A stretch of DNA of 64,000 nucleotides, from positions 1 through 64,000 of the forward strand of contig NZ_BQXO01000001.1 in the NCBI RefSeq assembly GCF_045862785.1. Direction: 5' to 3'. This document shows, piece after piece, positions 39,833-48,639 of this stretch; the stretch's first letter is position 1, and the number at the start of each line of letters is the position of its first letter. A program made the translations under genes and the position numbers. The stretch comes from Furfurilactobacillus curtus (GTDB taxonomy: Bacteria; Bacillota; Bacilli; Lactobacillales; Lactobacillaceae). The notes under the pieces were generated by a model. It saw nothing but the letters and a program-made list of their open reading frames with translations. It was not told where the DNA came from and searched no databases.

Positions 39833-40402
39833 TTATTCGCCGGCAGTGTCGGGCGCCAGCGCACCAGAAACACTATCGGTAGTACCAGCACCACTACCAT
39901 TTGCGATGGTTGGCTGTTGTACTGGCGATGAAGGGGTATAAGTGGGGCGTTGAGGGGACCAAGTTGGACGCTGACTAGCGCGAGTTCCCGAGTAGCCGCC
40001 ACTGTAGCTTGGTGTAGTGCTATTCACTGCAGAGCTGGAAGCGTTACTGGTTCCGGCAGCCGTACTGCCTTGTTCGTCTGCCGTATCTTGTTGATCCTGT
40101 GCCTGTTGATCAGCTTGTGCTTGTGCATCGGCGCTTGCTTGGGCCGCAGCATTTGCATCAGCTATTGACTGACTTGCAGCGCTTTTAGCCTTAGATCGCG
40201 ACGATTCTCGATCTAAGGACAGCGAATTAGCTTTTGCAGAAGACTCCAATGAAGCTTGTTTACGTCTAGCTGACGCCGCTTTAGACGATGAGCGAGCCGT
40301 ATCTGCAGTGGTTGGTTTTGAAGAAGGGGCCGCATCTTGACCGCAGGCAGTTAACAACCCAGAACCGATTAAAATAGTACCTAATAGGATTATTTTTTTC
40401 AT
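39833..40402 (-). CDS. Host lipoprotein with Ala/Ser/Gln low-complexity region
   Basis: 189 aa from the ATG at 40402; an upstream GTG extension is unlikely because GGAGTC fits the ATG. Lipobox LTAC (C20). A Ser/Ala/Lys/Arg then Ala/Gln/Asp low-complexity region (about 30-115) precedes a Pro/Ser/Thr/Gly-rich C-terminus (SYSGGYSGTRASQRPTWSPQ). It has the same anchor-plus-stalk layout as the prophage lipoprotein at 4413-5060 but no matching end domain. Function unknown; wall-spanning surface protein is the simplest reading. Confidence 0.8.
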   Translation of the reverse strand: MKKIILLGTILIGSGLLTACGQDAAPSSKPTTADTARSSSKAASARRKQASLESSAKANSLSLDRESSRSKAKSAASQSIADANAAAQASADAQAQADQQAQDQQDTADEQGSTAAGTSNASSSAVNSTTPSYSGGYSGTRASQRPTWSPQRPTYTPSSPVQQPTIANGSGAGTTDSVSGALAPDTAGE

Positions 40403-40489
40403 AACGAAGACTCCCATTGAAATGATTAATCTTATTGTACCTTAAGCAATATTGAAGTGGTTGATTTATTGCGTCAAACCGCAAATTTG

Positions 40490-40550
40490 TCAAAAAATAG
40501 CCAGCTCATAACTATAGCGGTGATGTGTAAGCTACAGTTATGAGTTGGCC
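40490..40550 (-). terminator. Terminator of the EcfT-dmkB-eetB-eetA transcript
   Basis: Long stem CCAGCTCATAACT/AGTTATGAGTTGG (40501-40513/40536-40548), followed leftward by TATTTTTTG (40490-40498 on the plus strand as its complement). Confidence 0.85.
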
Positions 40551-40564
40551 AATGAACCGTCTAT

Positions 40565-41368
40565 TTAGTTAAACTGCCGAACTGCTATAAAGATGAGCGT
40601 AAAGCCAAGCATTAGACAAACCAAGGCAGCGTCAGCCCAATGAAACTGTAATATGCGGTAATGGCTACGCTGACTAGGGCCTTGATAACCTCGGGCTTCC
40701 ATGGCCGTTCCTAACTCGTCAGCACGTTTGAAACTGCTGACAAATTGCGGAATAAGTAAAGGCACTAAAGCTTTCATTTGCTGAAAGAGGTTGCCAGCCC
40801 CAAAGTCAACGCCTCGCGAGCGCTGAGCGTCCATAATTCGGGTTGTTTCATCCATCAAAGTGGGCACGAACCGTAGTGCTAAGCCTAACATTAAAGCAAC
40901 TTCATCGACTGGAAAGTGAAGCCACCGCAACGGTTTAATCAGGGCAGCAATGCCATCTGCCAGGGCTAAAGGTGGCGTCGTTAAGGTGAGCAAGGTTGAG
41001 ATAAAGATGATTAAAACAAACCGACAAAAGACGACTGCACCGTTAACGAGTCCTACCTCAGAGATGGACAACCATCCCCATTGCCAAAAAACATGGCCAC
41101 CACGTGTAAAAATGAGCTGCATCAGCACAGTAAATAAAATGAGCCACAGTAGGGGACGCAGACCACTGAGAAAAAAGCGAATTGGTAATTTGGCCAACCA
41201 AACACCAACACCGATCAGGATGAATAAGAGTCCGTTTGTGCTCCAGTTATTCGCAAAGAAAGTAAGGCCGATGAAATAAAAAGCGATTAACAATTTGTTT
41301 CGTGGATCTAAACGATGAAGAATGCTATTACCTGGTATATAACGACCTAAAATTAATGCATTTCCCAT
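40565..41368 (-). CDS. Energy-coupling factor transporter transmembrane protein (EcfT/CbiQ family)
   Basis: 267 aa. Polytopic EcfT: N-terminal SILHRLDPRNKLLIAFYF, several hydrophobic helices, and the coupling-helix motif MDAQRSRGVDF plus AMEARGYQGP (paired A-R-G motifs that contact the ATPases). No ECF ATPase or S subunit is adjacent, unlike housekeeping ecfT. In Listeria-type FLEET loci a dedicated EcfT-like subunit (FmnA) helps export flavin with RibU; the neighbouring dmkB-eetB-eetA genes suggest that role here. Lies 16 bp from dmkB. Confidence 0.88.
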   Translation of the reverse strand: MGNALILGRYIPGNSILHRLDPRNKLLIAFYFIGLTFFANNWSTNGLLFILIGVGVWLAKLPIRFFLSGLRPLLWLILFTVLMQLIFTRGGHVFWQWGWLSISEVGLVNGAVVFCRFVLIIFISTLLTLTTPPLALADGIAALIKPLRWLHFPVDEVALMLGLALRFVPTLMDETTRIMDAQRSRGVDFGAGNLFQQMKALVPLLIPQFVSSFKRADELGTAMEARGYQGPSQRSHYRILQFHWADAALVCLMLGFTLIFIAVRQFN

Positions 41369-41384
41369 TGCAACCCTCCGTTGG

Positions 41385-42362
41385 TTAAGCCTGGCGATTG
41401 AGGAGGGAAGCAGTTAAGTCTTCTAGGGCTCGTTGCGCTGGCAGATTGGGCAACTTATTGATGGCCTTCAAAGCTTTATCAGTATAGCCTTCAGCGAGTT
41501 CACGAGCGAGCGCTACACCGTGGTATTCATTAACTAGACTAGCGACAGCTTGGGTATCCGTATCAGTCATAGCGGCTTTTTTACTTAAATATGGTGCGAA
41601 GACAGCTGGATCTTGTCGCATAGCCAAGATTAAAGGCGCAGAATAGACACCTTCGCGCATATCATTTTGAACGGGCTTCCCAAAGCGTTCACTCGTCGTT
41701 GAATAATCTAAAATATCGTCCAACAGCTGAAAGGCGATGCCGACGTTTAACCCAATTGTTTCCGCGTTTTTGGCAAATAAACGTGATGAGCCAGACTCGT
41801 AGGCGCCCAGTAGTGAACTTAGGGCGAATAGGTGGCCTGTCTTACCACTGACTTGTTTGATATACTGCTTAATCGTCATGTCTAAATTATAACGAGCAGC
41901 CATTTGATCTAATTCGCCGTTTAAAATAGCTTCCATGTGTCGTCCATCTTGTTGGACACTGCGCAAGTCACTCGCGTAGTTGGCCAACAGTTTAAAGCAG
42001 ACAACAAATAAGTAGTCGCCAGCATATACTGCGGTATCTTTGCCGAATTGAGCTTGCAAAGATTCTTGGCCGCGACGCAAATCCGAGTCATCAATAATGT
42101 CGTCATGAATCAGGGTTGCTGTATGCAACGTTTCCATGGCAGCGGCTAAGGCAACCATTTTATGTCGGTCCGTTTCATGAAATTGAGAGAATAATAAACA
42201 ATATGCCGGCCGTAACAATTTTCCGCCTGCATTAATCAGGTCGAGAATGGCATCTGCCACCGGTCGATTATCGGTGGTAATATTTTTTTCGATGAGGTTA
42301 AGTACCTGCGTTAATTCATTCGCCACGATTGGGTATTCGTGCCACATTGGATGGATTTTCAT
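41385..42362 (-). CDS. dmkB: Polyprenyl (heptaprenyl-type) diphosphate synthase, DmkB-like
   Basis: 325 aa trans-prenyltransferase. First aspartate-rich motif DDIIDDSDLRRG (DDxxD, about 92-96) and second DDILDYS (about 216-220), with GKLLRPAYCLL and the KTGHLFA segment. It condenses IPP onto allylic diphosphates to make the prenyl chain for quinones. With EetA/EetB and UbiA-type genes next door, the likely product is a demethylmenaquinone side chain. Homologous to HepT/IspB. Overlaps the eetB stop by one base. Confidence 0.93.
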   Translation of the reverse strand: MKIHPMWHEYPIVANELTQVLNLIEKNITTDNRPVADAILDLINAGGKLLRPAYCLLFSQFHETDRHKMVALAAAMETLHTATLIHDDIIDDSDLRRGQESLQAQFGKDTAVYAGDYLFVVCFKLLANYASDLRSVQQDGRHMEAILNGELDQMAARYNLDMTIKQYIKQVSGKTGHLFALSSLLGAYESGSSRLFAKNAETIGLNVGIAFQLLDDILDYSTTSERFGKPVQNDMREGVYSAPLILAMRQDPAVFAPYLSKKAAMTDTDTQAVASLVNEYHGVALARELAEGYTDKALKAINKLPNLPAQRALEDLTASLLNRQA

Positions 42363-42928
42363 TAAAGTTGGTTCCTCTCAAGATGTTGTTGATAATCGTA
42401 ACGCAGTCGCGCCAAAGTGTCGACGTGCTCGAATAAGAAATTAGCGGTGATGCCCACCGCAATTCCAGCGAGAATCCCGATAAAGGAGAGAATGGGGAGG
42501 TAAAGCATGACGGTCCAGCTTTGAGCGATTAAACTAGCGACCGCTAATTGTCCGACATTGAACAAAATTCCTCCGCTAGCTGAGATACCAATCATACTAA
42601 CGCGCCGCTCGCCTAGCTGCTTAATGATGAGCATGCCCAGCCAAGCCAGCAATGACCCAGTGGCACTATACAAGAAGGTGGACAAGGTGCCACCCAATAG
42701 CGTCGTTAAGAGCAAGCGCATCCAGACCAATAAGAAACTATCACTAATTGGCATGGTAAATAGTGAAACTAGGGTGATGATATTTGCTAGACCTAGTTTT
42801 GCACCGGGGGCAAAGGCAAATGGAAAGGGGATGGCTCGCTCCAGTAAACCGATAATTACACCTTGCGCACATAAGAGGGCAATATAAATCATTTGTCGTG
42901 TTCTGGATGGGGCAGTTGATGGTGTCAT
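42362..42928 (-). CDS. eetB: Gx transporter / Hpre_diP_synt_I family membrane protein, EetB-like
   Basis: 188 aa, five to six transmembrane helices (IYIALLCAQGVIIGLLERAI, ANIITLVSLFTM, LLLTTLLGGTLSTFLYSATG). Belongs to the family once called heptaprenyl diphosphate synthase component I, now linked to FLEET as EetB. Conserved FPFAFAPGAKLGLANI motif visible. Typical pairing with a NusG-domain-II gene, here upstream with a 4-bp overlap. Its molecular job is not settled; electron or flavin handling across the membrane is proposed. Confidence 0.88.
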   Translation of the reverse strand: MTPSTAPSRTRQMIYIALLCAQGVIIGLLERAIPFPFAFAPGAKLGLANIITLVSLFTMPISDSFLLVWMRLLLTTLLGGTLSTFLYSATGSLLAWLGMLIIKQLGERRVSMIGISASGGILFNVGQLAVASLIAQSWTVMLYLPILSFIGILAGIAVGITANFLFEHVDTLARLRYDYQQHLERNQL

Positions 42929-43386
42929 GGCTTTACCAGACCTCCAGTCGAATTACTATGAGTGGCACCATTGGAACTTTTGATTTCAACCAAAAGTTTA
43001 TGTGGTAGACACACAATTGTTTGACCGGGGCGATTGATCGCGCTGTGATGAACACAGACCTGATCTTGACAATTGGCGTCAACAATTTTGATGGCATGAT
43101 CGGTTGCGACGACGTCATTATAATCACCGTGATCCGCGTAATGGAAACGGGTTATCCCATGATGGTCAGTGAGGTTAATTCGTTTAACAACGTGTCCATC
43201 GTGAGAGATAACCGCCGTGAAAATTTCAGTTGCCTTGGTATTCTGTCGCGCTTGAGCAGCTTGACGTTGATTATTGGTAAAAATCATTAGGGGAATAAAT
43301 GAAGCCACAACGAGCAGGCCGACGATAATAACGTCAAACGGTCGGATCATGCTGAAATAACGTTTGAATGGATTAGCTGCCTTCAT
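42925..43386 (-). CDS. eetA: NusG domain II protein, EetA-like
   Basis: 153 aa. One N-terminal transmembrane anchor (DVIIVGLLVVASFIPLMIF), then an extracytoplasmic NusG domain II (about 45-145) with TEIFTAVISHDGHVVKRINL, the conserved C-Q-x-x-V-C-V-H (CQDQVCVHHS) and IVCLPHKLLVEI. The cysteines/histidines are typical of this membrane-bound family, not of transcription factor NusG. In Listeria and L. plantarum the same pair is named EetA/EetB. ATGA overlap with eetB. Confidence 0.88.
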   Translation of the reverse strand: MKAANPFKRYFSMIRPFDVIIVGLLVVASFIPLMIFTNNQRQAAQARQNTKATEIFTAVISHDGHVVKRINLTDHHGITRFHYADHGDYNDVVATDHAIKIVDANCQDQVCVHHSAINRPGQTIVCLPHKLLVEIKSSNGATHSNSTGGLVKP

Positions 43387-43403
43387 TTTATCCCACCTAC
43401 TAA

Positions 43404-43445
43404 CTAAGAAAATAGAGTCCCGGGGTAAGTCTACCCTAGAACTCT
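43404..43445 (-). terminator. Terminator downstream of ndh2
   Basis: Imperfect hairpin (AGAGT/ACTCT outer and GGGTA/TACCC inner pairs, 43414-43445), followed leftward by ATTTTCTTAG. It would separate ndh2 from eetA. Confidence 0.6.
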
Positions 43446-43464
43446 ACCACTGACAATTGTCGTT

Positions 43465-45378
43465 TTATTTAACTACATTAGTCCCGTATAAGGACTTCGG
43501 TGTGCCATAACGCCACTTGCCAAATAGTCGTTGCAGGTAAGGAATGACCCACTTGTCTAACCCGAAGGCGCGACCTGAACCATTCATACATGCAATGGCG
43601 AGGATAAAGATCCACATGTTAACCCAGTAGAACATGCCACTGAGACAGAAGACAACGACTAATGCTGCTGAGGCAGCTGACATCAGCCAGGTGAATAGGC
43701 CAAGAATCAGACAAACCCCAATACCAATTTCAACAATCGTCATAAACTTCTGCATGAAGAAAGCCATCTGTTGGTTAGGAACTGATGCTTTAGTGATGTT
43801 GTAGAACCAATGAGGCATCTTTTCGAAGACCATTTTTGGATCGTGACCATAGTCATAAGACAAGGAGAACATCGTTGGATTAGCCGTAGTAGTTGCTGCT
43901 TCTTTTGCACCGCTAGCGGCCGAAGTTGCGGCCGCCTTAGTTGCTTCACTTGCGCCAGAGGTAGCGGCTTTAGCAACAGGCTTCAACCAATCGAATGGTA
44001 AACGCAGTTTTGGTAAGAACCAAGAACTGTCCCCATGAATCTTTGGCCAAATATCAACGAGCCACATAGCACCGAGCCAAAGACGGCCTGGCACTGTCCA
44101 TAATACGTTACCCTGGCGAGAAATGTGACCACGGAATAGGTTGCGATTATGGCGAGTCCGGAAGAATTCGTGCATGGTGTACTGGAATAAGTAATATCCA
44201 GAGTAAATTTGCATGAAGTACAGCATGTTAACTAAGTGCTTCATTAAAATAGCCCAGAAGTTGGATAAGTGGATACTACCCATCAAGTTGGCAACCCCAT
44301 ACTTTGAACCCAAAGACACCATGAATCCAGAGTAGTTAGGCTTAAATGGCACTAATGGCTTGCTTTCTTCTGTGTTAATGATGTTGGCAACCGCTGCCGC
44401 CGCTGTTTGTTCAGCTGCTTGAACAATTTGTGGTTGACCTTTGCCATCATTTTCGCCATCAACGATTGAGACATCACCAACAACGTAAACGTGAGGATCT
44501 GTTTCAGTTTGCGTGTACTTGTTAACCTTGATCCGACCTGCACGACCTTGTTCAAGACCGAAGAGACCAGCATCGTCGCTCGCTTTAACTCCTGCCGTCC
44601 AAATCAAAGTACTGGTTGGGAAGGTAGAACCGTCCTTTAAATCAACGTGATCTTGATGAACACCAACAACACCCGTGTTCTTCATGATCTTAACGCCTTT
44701 TTTGACTAAGTAGCGTTCTGCTTTATCTGCATCTTTACGATCAAGCATGTTCATGATCGTTGGTGCCATTTCCATCATGGTAAATTAAAGCTCATTTGGA
44801 TCAAGCTTGTATTCGTCGGCTAACGTCTCACGCCAGTCTTGTAATTCACCAATGGTTTCGGTTCCAGTAAAACCCGAGCCAACTACAACAAAAGAAAGCA
44901 AGGACTTACGCTTTTCTGGATCATGTTCAATGGAACCGGCGTAGACAGTGCGCTGAATATGTTCTTTCAACGCAACAGCTTGTTCCCACGAACTCAAAGT
45001 GAAGCCATGTTCCGCCACCCCAGGGGTGCCAAAGTCGTTAGACGTAGCACCAATGCCAAGAATGACATCATCGTAAGCATAAGAGCCGTGTTCGGTGACC
45101 ACTTTTTTGTCTGTGCGGTTAATCGACTTAACCGTATCAGTGACAATCTTCACGTTCTTACGCCGACAGAATAGCCGTTGTAAGTCGTGTTGAATGGCAG
45201 TTGGTTCGACACGATCGGCAGCAATTTCGTGCAACTCGGTCATGTAGGTGAAATAGGAGTGCTTATCAATCAAAGTGATTTGCACATCTTTGTTACGTTT
45301 GTAGTGCTTGGCTAGGTGCTTCGTTGCATAGACGCCGGCATAACCTGCACCAATGACAACAATATTTTTCTGAGCCAT
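43465..45378 (-). pseudogene. ndh2: Type II NADH dehydrogenase with C-terminal DoxX-like domain, interrupted by an in-frame ochre codon
   Basis: Continuous 637-codon frame with one TAA at codon 198 (44785-44787). Codons 1-197 carry the FAD Rossmann motif (VVIGAGYAGVYATKHL) and the NADH-binding start (VVVGSGFTGTETIGEL). The sequence after TAA resumes with MMEMAPTIMNMLDRKDADKA, TLIWTAGVKASDD and VYVVGDVS (second FAD motif), then membrane helices and a DoxX-like end (MTIVEIGIGVCLILGLFTW). The ATG pair after the stop has no SD, so re-initiation looks weak. Ndh2 passes NADH electrons to quinone in FLEET. A sequencing error remains possible. Confidence 0.85.
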
Positions 45379-45431
45379 TTATCAACAACTCCCCTTACAA
45401 TAAGTAAATAAGTGCATAAACAATACGACAA

Positions 45432-45445
45432 TTATAGCGTTTACA
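45432..45445 (-). promoter_or_regulatory. CcpA cre-like site over the ndh2 -10 box
   Basis: On the minus strand TGTAAACGCTATAA matches the cre consensus TGWAARCGNTWWCA at 13 of 14 positions and overlaps the TATAAT of the ndh2 promoter. Binding of CcpA here would repress. Confidence 0.65.
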
Positions 45446-45516
45446 AACGTTAATTGTCTATACCTTCACGAGTAATATTGGCCAAATTACGGTTTTGTAA
45501 TCGAATTAACATATTG

Positions 45517-45530
45517 TGTAAGCGTTTTCT
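45517..45530 (+). promoter_or_regulatory. Second CcpA cre-like site
   Basis: TGTAAGCGTTTTCT matches the cre consensus at 13 of 14 positions. About 140 bp upstream of the ndh2 start and 240 bp upstream of the rightward gene. Confidence 0.6.
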
Positions 45531-45768
45531 TAAACTGATATAGCGATATTATGAAAATTAACCATGAATTGAAGTTGATTTATCTAATGATGATTTTGTG
45601 AAATTAAGTTAAAACTAACCAATTTTGTATAAATGACGCTGAATTGATTTGTGAATTATTTCAGATACTATTGATGCAGAACTAGGCAAAAGTCATTTTT
45701 TTCGCTAAGCTATTTACAGAAATGTTTTGAATAATGACACGCTGTTTTATGAATGAGGGGGGCGGGGG

Positions 45769-46710
45769 ATGAACCCCAAGGGTTTTACTCAATTGGTTGA
45801 ACTGCGTACTAAATTCGCGAGTCTATTGCCTTTTTTAATAGGAATTAGCTTTGCAACCGTCCAGTATCACCAATTGAGTTGGTTAAATACCATAATTTTT
45901 TTCGTCGCCATGAGCCTGTTTGATATGGCGACCACTGCCATCAATAATCTGATGGATTATCAAAAGGCGCGCAGCCGTGCCTATCGAGAAAAAGTTAATG
46001 TCATTGGCCGTGAACATTTGTCGATCAGAACAGTGAGTTGGTTGAGCATTTTAATGGTTGGGGCGGCAAGTGGATTAGGTATTTGGCTAGTATGGCGAAC
46101 AGATTTATTCTTATTGCTTATTGGAGCCTTGTGCTTTGCCATTGGCCTCAGCTATACGATGGGACCAATGCCGTTATCACGACTGCCACTGGGTGAAATA
46201 TTTTCTGGGATCACGATGGGCCTGCTCATTCCATTTATTGCCGTTTACATTAATGTGGCTGATCAGCAACTGATCAGCTTAACTTTGCACTGGCCAGGCG
46301 CGTTGCTAATGGTTAATATATGGCAATTGCTGGGGTTAGGTTTGGTATGTCTGCCATCTATTGGCACCATTGCTAATGTGATGTTAGCGAATAATTTATC
46401 TGATTTAGCCGAGGATGCGAAAAATAAGCGGCATACGTTACCGAGCTATTTGGGAGTACCAACAAGTTTGCGACTATATCATGGGCTAATTGCTATTGGG
46501 TATTTTGGTATCATTATCGGAATGGCATTAAGACTAGTTCCGTGGTCGGCAAGCCTGATCTTTTTGTCCGTGCCGATCGCAATTTATAACAATCGGCTTT
46601 TTGCAACTGAACAAAGTAAAACAAAGACTTTTAAAACGTCAATTAGTAATCTGGTGTGGGTGAATAGCAGTTTATTAGTTGGCTTAATCCTTGGACTAGT
46701 GGTGAAATAA
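45769..46710 (+). CDS. UbiA/MenA-family prenyltransferase 1 (DmkA-like)
   Basis: 313 aa, SD-like G-rich GAGGGGGGCGGGGG. Eight to nine transmembrane helices. UbiA signatures: first aspartate motif region AINNLMDYQKARSRAYREKV (NxxxD variant) and second NNLSDLAEDAKNKRHTLPSY (DxxxD). The family attaches a prenyl chain to an aromatic acceptor; in FLEET-bearing lactobacilli DmkA prenylates DHNA, usually supplied from outside. It abuts a paralogue without a gap (TAA then ATG). Confidence 0.9.
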   Translation: MNPKGFTQLVELRTKFASLLPFLIGISFATVQYHQLSWLNTIIFFVAMSLFDMATTAINNLMDYQKARSRAYREKVNVIGREHLSIRTVSWLSILMVGAASGLGIWLVWRTDLFLLLIGALCFAIGLSYTMGPMPLSRLPLGEIFSGITMGLLIPFIAVYINVADQQLISLTLHWPGALLMVNIWQLLGLGLVCLPSIGTIANVMLANNLSDLAEDAKNKRHTLPSYLGVPTSLRLYHGLIAIGYFGIIIGMALRLVPWSASLIFLSVPIAIYNNRLFATEQSKTKTFKTSISNLVWVNSSLLVGLILGLVVK

Positions 46711-47697
46711 ATGACAAATACAACAACGTATCAAAAATTAACGTGGCCCTTATTTTTAGAACTGATTCGCTTACCGGCAAAAGCGGCAAGTTTGCTGCCT
46801 TTCTTATTCGGCACACTATACGCTTATTATGCTTTCAATGAATTTAACTGGCTCAATAGTCTCATTTATTTTATCGGGCAAATGAGTATTGCCTTATTTG
46901 TGACCGGCTTTAACAATGTTCAAGATTATTACAAAGCCAAAGACTTGGCTTACCGAGATCGAGATAACATTCTCGGACGAGAGCATTTGAATCCGCGTCG
47001 GATCATGGCGTTAATGATGTTCTTTTTAGTTTTGGCTTGTGCTATGGGGTTACTGCTAGTTATTCGGACGAATTTAATTCTTTTATTCATCGGTGGCTTA
47101 GCAATTTTAGTTGCAATTACGTATACGGCTGGGCCAATTCCGCTATCAAGAATGCCATTAGGCGAGATTCTTAGTGGTACCTGTGAAGGATTTGGGACAA
47201 TTTTTATTGCTGCTTATGTCAACATGACTGATCAGTTGCCGATGGCGATGTTTTTTCACGGATGGGATGTCTTGATCTCGTTTAATTTGGCCGTGATTTT
47301 GCAATTATTTGTTGTTGGTGCATCCTTCCTATTACTAGATAGTGGCATTATGTTTGCGGATAACATTTGTGATTTGGAGCAGGACCAACGCAACCAGCGA
47401 TATACGTTACCTTACTATCTAGGCAAACGCCGAGCTTTAAAAGCTTATCCATATGTTCCGGGGGCAGCTTTGGCTTGTGTTTTGATTAGTATTTTGATCG
47501 GTTGGCTACCGTGGCTGATGATCGTCATTTTTGGCTTGATTCCACTGGTCATTAAACACGTGCGGATTTTCCTTGCCAAACAGGATAAACGAACCACTTT
47601 TAACACGGCGATTCAAAACATGTTAGCGATCGATACAGCACAGGTGGTCGTGCTTGCGATCGTCAACGGTTACTTAATTTGGCGAAACGGACGTTAA
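46711..47697 (+). CDS. UbiA/MenA-family prenyltransferase 2
   Basis: 328 aa, paralogue of the preceding protein: SLLPFLFGTLYAYYAFNEFN, FNNVQDYYKAKDLAYRDRDN, YTAGPIPLSRMPLGEILSGT, DNICDLEQDQRNQRYTLPYY. Polytopic membrane enzyme with both Asp-containing motifs. Both copies appear intact, so they may form a heteromer or use different acceptors. Start codon directly after the first gene's stop, which implies coupled translation. A terminator follows at 47711. Confidence 0.9.
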   Translation: MTNTTTYQKLTWPLFLELIRLPAKAASLLPFLFGTLYAYYAFNEFNWLNSLIYFIGQMSIALFVTGFNNVQDYYKAKDLAYRDRDNILGREHLNPRRIMALMMFFLVLACAMGLLLVIRTNLILLFIGGLAILVAITYTAGPIPLSRMPLGEILSGTCEGFGTIFIAAYVNMTDQLPMAMFFHGWDVLISFNLAVILQLFVVGASFLLLDSGIMFADNICDLEQDQRNQRYTLPYYLGKRRALKAYPYVPGAALACVLISILIGWLPWLMIVIFGLIPLVIKHVRIFLAKQDKRTTFNTAIQNMLAIDTAQVVVLAIVNGYLIWRNGR

Positions 47698-47710
47698 CAT
47701 ATCTAGTCAT

Positions 47711-47757
47711 AAAAGGTGGTCCTTGTTCTACGATTGAGCAAGAATCACCTTTTTGTT
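47711..47757 (+). terminator. Terminator after the prenyltransferase pair
   Basis: Stem AAAAGGTG...CCTTG/CAAG...CACCTTTTT with a bulge, ending in TTTTTG. Confidence 0.75.
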
Positions 47758-48057
47758 TGACGATATTTTGAACACAGCACGGTTGTAATTAATGGACAAC
47801 TGCAGTCACCAATCCCAAGATGAGTCAAGGATCGCATAACTTCTGTAAATACGCCCACCATTGATCAGAGTTAATCCAGCAAACAACCAGCATAGTCCCC
47901 ACAGAAATAACGTGATCAACCCTTCTCAAAAAAACGGCAACAAATATGCTCTCATCTTAACTTTAATCATTTTTCAAACTAACGGTTAGGTTTAGGATTA
48001 CCCTTCATCAAAGTGAAACAAGTATAATGGGCTTAAACAATTTCATGGGAGGCAACT
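47758..48057. other. Intergenic region before tag
   Basis: No confident gene. A 37-codon leftward TTG frame (47806-47919) encodes one hydrophobic helix (LFLWGLCWLFAGLTLI) but lacks a well-spaced SD. A -10 TATAAT at 48023-48028 probably serves tag. Confidence 0.5.
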
Positions 48058-48615
48058 ATGCAGCGTTGTCAGTGGGCGACCAGTTCGCCATTAATGCAGG
48101 CTTATCATGATAAAGAGTGGGGGTGCCCACATCATAATGACCATGCGCTATTTGAATTGATGTGTATGGAAATGTATCAAGCCGGTCTATCTTGGCGAAC
48201 CGTATTAAACAAACGCGCCGCTTTTAATGAAGATTTCAATGCTTATGACGTGAAAACAGTGGCATCGATGACGGCTCAAGATTGGGAACCCTTGTTAAAC
48301 GATGCTCGGATCATTCGCAATCGTGCCAAGTTAGCCGCAACCGTGACCAATGCCCAAGCATTTTTACGAGTTCAACAAGAATTTGGTTGTTTTGACCGTT
48401 ACTGGTGGCATTTTGTCAATGGACAACCAATGATTAACGATGTGCCGGAAGCAAGTATGACACCGGCGCAAACGGAGTTATCAGTGAAAATATCCAAAGA
48501 CTTGAAACGTCGCGGGTTCAGTTTTATGGGGCCAGTGGCAGTTTATGCGTTTATGCAAGCTAGCGGCTTAGTTGATGATCATCAAAATAATTGTGCGTTT
48601 AAAACAAAAGCGTAG
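48058..48615 (+). CDS. tag: DNA-3-methyladenine glycosylase I
   Basis: 185 aa, SD GGGAGGC. Tag family: start RCQWATSSPLMQAYHDKEWG (C4 and H17 are zinc ligands in E. coli Tag), MEMYQAGLSWRTVLNKRAAF, GFSFMGPVAVYAFMQASGLV, and a C-terminal DDHQNNCAF providing the other His/Cys ligands. Excises 3-methyladenine from alkylated DNA. It lies 24 bp before a UvrA-like gene, a natural DNA-damage pairing. Confidence 0.95.
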   Translation: MQRCQWATSSPLMQAYHDKEWGCPHHNDHALFELMCMEMYQAGLSWRTVLNKRAAFNEDFNAYDVKTVASMTAQDWEPLLNDARIIRNRAKLAATVTNAQAFLRVQQEFGCFDRYWWHFVNGQPMINDVPEASMTPAQTELSVKISKDLKRRGFSFMGPVAVYAFMQASGLVDDHQNNCAFKTKA

Positions 48616-48639
48616 GGCATGCTTTATCAGGAGGCAGTC

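Larger units (their letters stand above)
45379..45768. promoter_or_regulatory. Divergent regulatory region between ndh2 and the prenyltransferase genes
   Basis: AT-rich 390-bp region without a gene. It contains the ndh2 promoter (-35 TAGACA, 18-bp spacer, -10 TATAAT, complement of 45431-45460), two cre-like sites (45432-45445, 45517-45530) and the leader of the rightward prenyltransferase pair. Confidence 0.7.

Noticed and set aside
39371..40402. The two host lipoproteins as PplA of the FLEET locus
   Set aside because: Neither contains FMN-binding domains or the threonine flavinylation motif expected of PplA; both are short or low-complexity.
47806..47919. 37-codon leftward membrane ORF before tag
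   Set aside because: TTG start without properly spaced SD; mentioned only in the intergenic description.
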